From NCBI GenBank assembly GCA_019671135.1, contig JAHRHY010000008.1, forward strand, positions 1,736,001-1,800,000: a stretch of 64,000 nt of DNA. Reading direction: 5' to 3'. A model generated the notes under the pieces. That model had not been told where the DNA came from. It ran no database searches and saw nothing but the letters and a program-made list of their open reading frames with translations. Within the stretch, counting starts at the first letter, position 1, and each line of letters opens with the position of its first letter. This document shows positions 55,018 to 64,000 of this stretch, piece by piece. The position numbers and the translations under genes were made by a program. The DNA comes from Linnemannia hyalina. Taxonomy: Eukaryota > Mortierellomycota > Mortierellomycetes > Mortierellales > Mortierellaceae.

Positions 55018-58000
55018 TAGGGCTTTCAGGACGAGGCGACACTTGTTTTTTCTATTTATCCCACCTATGCACTGCCGAAGCTGCTCAGCATGGAAAAGAT
55101 TCTCCTATAGTTTTGGTGCAAGGGATGCATCGTTTGATCAAGCTTGGTACACCTTTTTTTTTTTTTTTTTTTTTGGTAGAGTGCGATCGTGTGTATTTGC
55201 TTTCTTTTTCTCTTTGACAGAGGCGCGGCTTTCTGAAAAGTTTACAGGAAAAAGAAGAACGTATAGTTCTCCGTCTGATCATTTCCCCATTCGGTCAATG
55301 GAGATGGTTACGATTCAATGTCCTCAGAAGCTCGACCATTTAATGTCTGTACCCTTCTTTGACTTCCTCAATTCAAGTCGGGATAGAGAGCCAAGCTAGT
55401 GCATGCATGATCTGCCAATACTCATATTCAATACTCGAGGCATCCCAATCATTATGGTATTCGCGAAGTATGGCAGTAGCAGCCCTTCTTTGATTAGTCT
55501 GGCACACAAAAGCGACAGGCAACGGCGAAGACTAGACCCCGTTCAGTGGTTGCCCTTCTAAACTCTGTTTCTGCCTCTTTCGTTGTTGCGGAAATTGGGT
55601 CTAAATAAGCGCGATGCAATGTAAGTGAACTACTAGGACTAGGACACGCAAAAATAATACAGCCCTGGCGCTACTGTATGTCGACACAAGTGATCCAATT
55701 GGCGCCCTTTTCGGTGGATGAATCATGTTAACTTGTTTTCTTTTCTTTTCTTTTGCCGCTCCTTTTTTCTCACATGCTATCGTAAAGTATGACATTCCTA
55801 CAATGGACAGGGTACGAGTGCATTGTGAGTGAGAGACAGTGCCATTGCACGCGATTCGGTTCCTTTTTGTATGTAGTCGACTCGATGGTACCATTAGTTA
55901 GGCCATTTCTCTTCGCCTCTCTTCTCTTTTTTTTTTCTTTCTCATCTCGTCTTTTATACAATCACAATCAATGCCGCGCCCATCTCTTTTTTTATTCCTC
56001 GCACCAGTAGCATCTCAGTTTTCTACAAAAAAAATAAAATAAGTGAGTACTAGAACATACGTACTACACCAAGTGTATGTACCCACAAAAAAAAAAAAAA
56101 AAAAAGACTCACAACCTCTGAATTGGGTGTAGTTCCGAGAACTAGCAAAAAAAAAGAGTTCAGAAAAGGAGAAAACCAGACATATGGTCGACTCTTCAAT
56201 TAAAAACAAAAAGTCAAACACCAAAACAACAGACCGACCAACCGACCGACCGACCGACCGATCTGGATGGTACCTTTGTCGGAGTTGTTGGGGATTCTGT
56301 CAACTTTTGAAGGTTATTTTTTTTTTCTCCTAAATTACATTTCTCTTCGCTCTGCACTATCGGTCGCTGTCGCTTTTCTCCTCCGTTTTTTCTTTCTGGG
56401 CGCTGGGTAAGGTACCGTCTCTTTGTGAGGTCGTCCATGAGTACTTGGACGTGAGTACTGATAGAAAACGATAGCTGAGAGTATGAGGTGGGTGTAGGGC
56501 AATAGGGGGGGTGGGACTGGCGCAATTTGAAGGGAAGGCGTAGAATTGAGTCAGGAAGATGCATCCGCGGAGGAAAGTAGGTAAACCCTACAAACACACA
56601 AACAAAACACAGCACAACGGCGTTGGATGGAAGGGGGATATGTGTGTGGCGGATGGTGGGTGGATCGTGCTCAAATTAAAAATAAGGTAATAGGCAACAT
56701 GCAGACAAAGAAAACGAATCGGCAGCATGATCCATGGTCTGATCCATTGATCCATCCACTCATTCATTCATACAAATATACAAAAAAACAAACAAAAATA
56801 GAAAAGTAAAAAAAAAAGCTGGGGCAAAACCTGTGGACAGAGTCTGTACTGCAGTCTAAAAGGATTGAATAAAGATGTGCCACAAAAGCATACAAAGCAG
56901 AGCAGAAAAAGAGGGTGAGTGGATGCCGAGAGAGATAGAGATGGAGAGGGAGGGTGTTGTGTGGAGCCAGTAAAGTTGATTATGCTCTCAGGCAGCATGA
57001 GGGGCAAGAGAGGGGTCTTGTTTTTTGGTTATTCAGCAAACACAGACCCAGAACATCATCCACTTGTTAGGTCTGGCCGCAGTGGTCGGTCAGTTTGTCG
57101 GTTGGTTGGTGATTTTTTTTGTTTTTGTTTGTGCATGTCTACTCACTCATCATGACCAACAACAATAACAAAAAAAGCTGCATAACATAGCCGTTTTTCA
57201 TAAGATCTTTATTTGAACGACCTGATAGACAAGGAGTCGGAGAAAAGGCAAGGAGATGAACGTGAATGACCATCACCACGTATCTGTTTTTTACATTTTT
57301 CCTCACTCCAGGGCAAAGTACCATAAATCCAAAATCATAAAGTGGGGGCCAGACCATTTTTGTTTTTTTTTGAAGATGGCCTGGGCTAGATCGCGAGTGG
57401 GAAATTGGGCTTTGAAAAAAAAAAAAAAAATTGCAATACTCTGCACGACTAGCCAACAAGACCGAAACTGACACTACTGAACTGAAACGACGTACTCAAC
57501 CGACCTACTCTTGACCCACTAAAAAAAAGTTCAGGACCCTTTTCCTCCCTTTTTTTATTAGCTTTTGCTCCGCCCCTGCATGCATGCGACATGCATACGC
57601 GAGGGACAAAAAGGCAGCCCAAAGTCTAGGCTACATTTTTTTGGCCTTGACGAACCGATGATATAATGAGCAAACCCCTAGAACTGAACTAACTCAGGGA
57701 CATCCTCATTCCATCTCTCTCGCTCCACAATTGAGGAGAGAAAGGTATCGCACTTGGCATGAGGGGGGCGCGCGTGGGCAGAGAGGTTCTTTTGTAAAAC
57801 CTGATCACTGTTCTTCTTTCACCAGACGCCATCCGATACAGAGAAGGATGGATGATAAACACCAAGATTAGTAAAGGGCTAGTTATCCACTTATGAAGAG
57901 AGTTTGGGCTGTAGAACTATAAATGATGTTATATCATGCGCGTCGACTCCTACCTGACCTCTCCAAGGAGTTCAGCCATGTGGACTATCATTCATCCAAA

Positions 58001-59996
58001 CCTCCTTTTTTTCCCTTCCTCCCTTCTTTTCTTTGACTTGTCTTTGTCATTGGAAATTACTGAGAGAAAAGGAAGGGTCTGGGTAATAATGGGAGCCGGA
58101 TATCGTGCATCTTAAAAAAAGGGGCCTTTGTATTATTTTGTGCGAACATGTATTCGACAAACACAAAAACAACAAAACAAAAAGGACCAGTTTGATGGGT
58201 GCGAAGTGGCGTGGGTTTGTTAGTCTCAAAGGGCTAGACCCTTTTTTTTCACCCAAAATTAATTTCTTGTGTTGCGGGTCGGTCTCGCCCTTGAGTGTTG
58301 AGTGGAGAGGGAGGCGGATAGGTGGGTGACACGGTCGAAAAAAAATTCCATAAAAGAACAGCAGCGGCTACTGGCTTTGGGATAATAAAAACAAATATGA
58401 TAAATTGGTTTTGGTCATGCTTTCAACTTCTATCCTCTCCCACAAAAACATTGGGGTGAGGGGACATAGAAAAGTGAGAAGTTGGAAGTAAGATAAGTAA
58501 AAGGAAGGGCCAGGTCAGGTCAGTGGCCAGAATGAAGTGGAGAGGGGAGTGGAGAAGAGGTGGAGGAGAGAGAATGGATGGAAAGGGAGTGAGTAGCAAT
58601 TGATTGAGGAGTGAAGACCTTATTTTTTTTCTCCACTCTAGCAAATAATCTTCCGGTGGGAAGGAGAAAAGAAAAATAAATAAAATAAAGGTACCTGTCG
58701 CTACTCAGGGGCGAATGCGGCCGAGAACAAAAACGAAATAAAAATCAGAAACAGAAACAAATGATAGACGACAAACAGAAACAAATGATTGACAACGAAC
58801 AGATCGAAGATCAGTCAGGAATCACAACAGACAGAGTAACGGTTTGGCCTAGTTCGTCTCATCTCCTGATCAGAAGGACAAGGAGAATAATATCAGCTAC
58901 ACACACCCATATATACACATCCATACACAAGCACCTTCCATTACTACCACTACGATCCCTCTGTTCAACTTGCACAAGAGAAAAAAAAGTTGCTGTGTTT
59001 TCATTTGTACACAACCAAGTAAGAGAAAACATAATCGATGGAGAGTAAACAAAAAAAAACGAACGAGCAAACGACTGCCAAATGATAGAGAGGAAGGGAA
59101 AGGGTTGAGCCTAGCCTTGTAAATTTCCACACTTGAGCGTGAGCGCAAGTGTGTGTTGTATGTATATGTGCCATCATCATACATGTGTATGGCGAAATAG
59201 CCTCGCTACAAAAAGCAAGACAAAAAAAATTGGTTAAAGGTAAGCATGGTCCTCCTGCAATCCCCTGCTGACCCAGACTGCGCATAAATCCGATCAATCT
59301 CATTACCCACCCCTTCTTCACCGACCGTTGTCTCGTCCTCCTCCAACAGCTCATCCCCTTCCAACCGTTCCTTTTTTTCTTACAACTCGCTTACGACATT
59401 ATCGCAAACACACATCAAGAACTTATGCGCCCCTCCTCCCCCAACCTTCCTTCCATTCCCCTCCACTCCTCCGTAACATCTCTACTCCGATCAATAAAAG
59501 CTCAAAGGAAAATAAAACAGCGCCACGTTTGTAGAGCAGAGGCATAAAAAAAAACACGCCTGTTTCGTTAGTTTGCGCCAATGATCGTATGTATACTATG
59601 CCACCCCCGCACCGGAAGTAAAAGAACTAAAAAGAAGAGAGAGAGAGAGAGAGAGAAGACAGTTTCTGCTCTTTTTTTGGGGTGACGCCTGTCCCTCCTT
59701 TCCTTCTTGCCTCATGCCCACGCCACATCCTGTTTCTGTCAATCGGTAAATCACTCCCACTTGTTTGCCTCAAAACGCCATGTGCGTCTCGATTGCTCAC
59801 CTTTTTGTTTTTCTTAACAGATAAACAACACAAAAACAACAATTGTAACAGCAAACAGGTAAACAAATCGAACCAAGTTGTCATGCACAATGATGCTTTG
59901 GAGGAAGGCATCATCCATATGTAGGGGATTTATTATTCTCCTTTTTTTCTTGTTGTCCATCCCTCTTCCTCCAGCTACCCAACAAACAGCTCCTCA
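55018..59996. other. 5-kb gene-poor intergenic region
   Basis: No convincing ORF or RNA gene on either strand. Contents: T20 run near 55153, A21 run near 56085, a (CGAC)n tetranucleotide tract at about 56225-56262, many short homopolymers, (GA)n near 59635-59655, and C/T-rich blocks. A GATGATA/CTGA pair near 57656-57700 is too weak to call a C/D snoRNA. It may contain distant promoter or 3' UTR sequence of the zinc-finger gene. Confidence 0.45.
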
Positions 59997-62900
59997 TTAA
60001 GATTCAGCAGCGGCCGAAGTAGAAGAATTTGCAGGGGTGGTGGTGATGGTAAGATGGGTCAAGGAGTGGGCTAAGATACCATGTTTGGTATCATAGACCT
60101 GAGAGCAGCCTTCCTCAAAGCATGGGTAAGGAGGTTTGGTCTTGAGGGTGTTGTGCATCCACACATGTGCTTCCAGCGCCTCTGCATTTGGCAACAGACA
60201 CGGGCAGCCTTCCATGGGGCATTGTTTCTGTTAAAGGTCGAAGGTATCACAAAATAATATAATAATGTAGTTGTGTTAGTATTTTCAGACTCTTGGTACT
60301 TCGTTCTCGTTTTCTGTTACTCTCCCCTTTCTTTGACAGACCCAAAGGAACATTTAAACACGTTTTAGTACCACCATCAACAACACAACAACACAACAAC
60401 ACACAACACAACAATAAATAAAATAACATGCACCTGCAGGAAAGAAAGTAAACAAGCCAAAAAGAGTAAGTAAAGAGAGGCCAGCCCAAAAAAAAGAGGG
60501 AGGAGTGTAAACAAACCCGCATACTGAATAAAACACAATTCAATCGAATCTCTTATAGTGTATACACAAACAACAAAACAACAAAGCAGCAATGAAAACC
60601 ACGGCTTGCAATCACATCATCCTTGCAAGGATCACAGGCATTTTTTCTAAAACACAACCATCCTCGCATTTTACTCTGAGCATATGGCAGAGCCAGGCGG
60701 GAAACGCATGATAATTGCCAAAGAAAAAAAAGAATTGACATTGAAGGAAAATAAAAGCGACGAATTACCTTTTGGAAGAGACACTTGTGCTTGTAGGCGA
60801 TGCGCTGGCAGTCAAACTCTTGATCGCACTGCTTGTAGGGACAAGCGAATCGATAGTCAGGACCTAGGTCCCGATGGATCCTGGTCTGGTGATCCGAGAG
60901 CTGTTTGCTGCCCGAATAAACCTTGCCACAGTCTCCAACCAGACACATCCACTCGAATCCAAGCGACTGCTCCTCATGCAACTGTTTGTGCCGCTGCAGC
61001 GTCAGGGGATTGGCCAACACCGCCTTGCAGTCGCCGTAATCGCACTTGAAGGCCTGGCCAATGAGCCCCTTCTCGTGGTCGAGAACATGGCGCCGCACGT
61101 AATCCGTACTCCCAAACGTCGCTGTACAACCCTCGATCGGACAGGGCAACCGCTCGCCAGACTTGACCTGCTTGCATCGCAACTCGTGCGCTCGCAGACA
61201 CCGATTGGTTCCAAAGACCTTGTCGCAACCCTCGACTGGGCAGAAGAGACGGATGCCGGCCTCGCGCTCGGCATGGATCTGGAGGTGGTCCTTCAGACTC
61301 TTGGGCGTCGCGAGTGTCTTGTCACAGTCTGGCCACGTGCACGGATACTTGATCCCGACCAAACCCCGCTGGTGTTTCAACCGATGGCGCGACAGGTTCT
61401 CGGTCGACCCATACGCGGCGTCACATCCGGGCTCGGTACAGTGGTGGGTCAGCCCGGCTTTCTTTTGACGGCAGAGGCGTACATGGGCGGCCTGGCTTTG
61501 CTTAGTCCGAAGACTGACGTTACATCCGTCGATCGTGCACAAGAACCGTTCGCCTTGATCGGCCTCTCGGTGGTCGCGGATGTGTCGTCGGAGACCCTGG
61601 TGGGTCGAGTAAGCTCTGCGGCACTCACCGATCGCACAGACAAAGGGGAGCGTCGCTGGATCGACCACGAGGAGAGGGTGGGACATCGACACGACCTTTG
61701 GAACAAATGGTGCCCATGGTGGGGCTGTCGAGGCAGATGAGGAGGTAGGCTTGATGGAGGAGGAAGCCGAGGCTGAGGTAGAAGTCGCCGAAATTGAGGT
61801 CGAGACCGACATGGACCGGCCATAATTATCCTCGTCCGGCAAGTCCTCGAAGGGAGTTCGAGAGCGGGAATGGGAGAGGTCCATTGGAGAGGGCGAAGGA
61901 GAAGGAGGCGGTTTCACGAGGACCATATCCTCATCCTCAGCTTCATTGTTGACGTTGTGCAGATCGGCGATTGAGGGAAGTTGCTTTCGGGAGGTGGTCG
62001 TGGGAGTAGGAAGTGTTGCTATCGAGTTCATCTTGTTTTTGTTTGACATTGTCGCCTTTGACATCGTTGTTGTGGGTGCACCTGGGTCGGGTTTGATGGT
62101 GATGGACGAAGGCATTGAAAAGGAGGGGGCGGGTCGTTGAATGGTCCGATCAAAAGTAGAGGCTGAGAGGGTCTGTGACTTTGGCGAGGGCGAAGAGTAG
62201 TGGGAAACAGAGGAGATTGGAGAGGAAGGAAAGGATGGTACCGGAGAAGAGGATGAGGGAGAGAGGGAAGAGGTACCAAAGGACTGAGGGCGGCTTGATC
62301 CACGATGACTGAACTCTTCGAAAGGGCGAGGGGGTTGCTGTGGTGTTGGTGTTGAAGCAGAGTGATGTCGTTTTTGTTGCTGCTGGTGCTGGTGCTGATG
62401 CTGACGATATGCTTCTTGGTGCCTTGCTTGCTGCTCATACTCGTATCGTTGTTGTTCCTGTTGGTGTTGTTGAGAGGGAGAAGTGTGGATGGGCCTTGGG
62501 TAAGGGAATGCGTTGTTGCTGCTGTTATCATGACTGCGACCGGTATAATGGTACTGCGAGCTCCGTTGTTGGTGATGATGGTGTTGCTGCATATGGTGTG
62601 GCTGCATATGGTGTGGCTGTGGTGGTTGCTGATGTTGAGAGTCAGGGACGGAGTGAGGATGGGGATGGTTGTTGTTGTTATTGTGAGCTGGTGCAAAAGG
62701 GTATCTTTCTTGGTTGTTGTGTGGAGAGTGAGGGTGAGAGTGGGAGTGTGTGTGAGATGGATGTTGTTGTGGGTGAGGATGTCTTGGAGGGGAACCGGCT
62801 TGTTGGGACCGTGAGTGATGATGATTTTGTTGTTGCTGTTGATGCTGAGCAGAGGTAGAGTAGGAGCGGTGAGTGTTGGAGAAGGTAGCTGCAGCAGAAG

Positions 62901-63003
62901 AAGAAGAGGAGGAGGAGGAGGAAGGGGTGTGGTAGAAAGAGAGGTGTTGTCCCGGTGCAGGGGGTGTGCTGCGAGTAAAGGACATTGTCGGGTTGTTCAT
63001 CAT
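59997..63003 (-). CDS. large multi-C2H2 zinc-finger protein, 821 aa
   Basis: Exons 63003-60769 and 60227-59997 join in phase 0 across a 541-bp intron, unusually long for this window. Residues 1-450 are low complexity (Ser, Gln, His and Pro runs). From about residue 455 to the end there are ten to eleven fingers of TFIIIA type: CAIGECRRAYSTHQGLRRH, CTIDGC, CTEPGC, CTWPDC, CPVEGC, CPIEGC, CDYGDC, CLVGDC, CPYKQC, CPMEGC, CFEEGC. In several (AHVRLC, AHELRC, KHKC) the last ligand is Cys, so C2HC alternates with C2H2. Likely a nuclear DNA- or RNA-binding regulator; target unknown. A double Met start (MMNNPTM) is used; the first ATG is taken. Confidence 0.9.
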
Positions 63004-64000
63004 TGTTTGCTGTCAGAAGGTGAGGGAAGAAGGTGTGGGTGAAGGCTGAAGGGAAAGAGAAGAGGAGAGAAGAGAAGAGGAGAGAAAAGAAGAGGGGAAA
63101 AAGAGGAAGTGGAGAAAAAGAGAAAGAGAAAGTGGGGAAGAAAAACGAGAAGAGAATTATTAAAAGGAGGGTGATTGATCCTATTCAGGAACAAGAAAGA
63201 AGGCTTTATAGTCTTCGCGATAAAGAGGAGGGAAGGACAAGGAGAATGAATGAGAAGGTGGGTGGGGGTGAATGAAGAATCAGGTTACTTGAAATGAGCA
63301 ACAGTAACCACAGAAGTACGACGGAGAAAAAGAAAGAGGAATGAGAACGAGTGAATCAGGTTGGAGGTTGGAGGTTGAAGAAAGAGGAGAGGAGAAAAGA
63401 AAGAGAAGAGTCGAATCGATAAGGACAAAAAAAAAGGATGTATGAGAAAGTGTGTGCAAAATGGAAATGGGAGATTATCGTGCTGTATGTTGTTCACACC
63501 ATGGACCATGGTATTCATCATTCAATTGAAATAAAAAAAGGGGGATACCATATTCAATCCAATTCAATTGTCCTGCTGCTCAATCGAACGATCACGGACA
63601 AACGATGATGACCACCCAATCGACCCAGCCACCAACCACCACAACCCGGAAACAAGGGTGGCTGCAGAAGCAAGGGTATGAAAGGAAAAGAGAGCACGAA
63701 CAGGAACAATGACAAAGGAAGAAGCAAAAAAAAAAAAAAAAAAAAAACGATACGATACCTTCCACAGGATACACTCTACATATTCGAAAACTCAAACACT
63801 CAATTAAAATAAAGTAAACAATAAAAGGGCTAGGCGTCCACACTAAAAATGAATGACCCATTCGATAACAAGTTGCAAGTTGTCATGGGTTGACTGTAGC
63901 TGCTGTTCGCACGCAACAAATCAAGTATCGCCAGACTACATTGTCCGAACCTTTCCTCTTCAATCAACAGTCTTACGTTCATATCTTTACTTCTTGACAT
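63004..64000. promoter_or_regulatory. upstream region of the zinc-finger gene
   Basis: 63030-63260 is purine-rich on the plus strand (an AGAGGAGAG-type repeat), that is, a pyrimidine leader of the minus-strand gene. An A24 run lies at about 63726-63747. No coding sequence is supported up to the window end. Confidence 0.45.

Noticed and set aside
57650..57705. C/D-box snoRNA candidate (GATGATA ... CTGA)
   Set aside because: C box is imperfect, no terminal stem and no second box pair; chance match is likely.
62340..62858. Val/Cys-rich plus-strand ORFs opposite the zinc-finger gene
   Set aside because: Antisense of His/Gln-rich low-complexity coding sequence.

Overview
The window looks like nuclear DNA of an early-diverging fungus, most probably Mortierellomycotina (Mortierella/Linnemannia type). 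The reasons are: genes split by short GT-AG introns (mostly 80-120 bp, donors gtaagt/gtatgt), proteins with a Sel1-repeat array behind a conserved N-terminal module typical of Mortierella predicted proteomes, long poly-Q/poly-S segments, C/T-rich leaders before start codons, and single-copy eukaryotic housekeeping genes. Exon structures below were built by hand from splice sites and reading phase; all were phase-consistent.

Layout. 1-646: 3' end of a CDK1/cdc2 kinase. 799-5291 (minus): a five-exon gene that joins an N-terminal FEN1/XPG-like flap nuclease to a C-terminal Fanzor (eukaryotic TnpB/OMEGA) RuvC nuclease; it is the most remarkable item here. A frameshifted paralogue of its first exon lies at 9483-10014. 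Between them, 6420-7980 is an Argonaute pseudogene with a large internal deletion, and a solo LTR with a perfect 5-bp target duplication sits in its PIWI remnant. 8423-9102 is a promethin/LDAF1-like lipid-droplet gene. 10575-12004 is TFIIA large subunit. 13910-16579 is a poly-Q methyltransferase with an N-myristoylation-type start. 18630-19250 is a Sel1 pseudogene. 20066-20758 is a bacterial-type alpha/beta hydrolase. 21876-23364 is a Sel1-repeat protein. 24229-26356 is gamma-tubulin. 26580-33905 (UBR1-type N-recognin E3 ligase) and 34811-40011 (RalGAP-beta-like) are divergent from a shared 0.9-kb intergenic region. 40753-43010 is a second Sel1-repeat protein.

43.2-55 kb is the accessory region. 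It holds a single-exon unknown protein; a decayed Ty3/Gypsy chromovirus (gag, PR, RT, RNase H, IN, chromodomain) split between gag and pol by a 1.8-kb element with ~500-bp terminal inverted repeats; a tRNA-Leu(CAA); a 5'-truncated LINE inserted 130 bp upstream of that tRNA with a 12-bp target duplication and poly-A tail; and a second LINE 3' fragment. 55-60 kb shows no gene I can support. 59997-63003 (minus) is a large multi-finger C2H2 protein.

Together the window shows a genome with heavy transposon traffic, remnants of RNA silencing (dead Argonaute copy) and an apparently intact transposon-derived, probably RNA-guided nuclease fused to a structure-specific nuclease.
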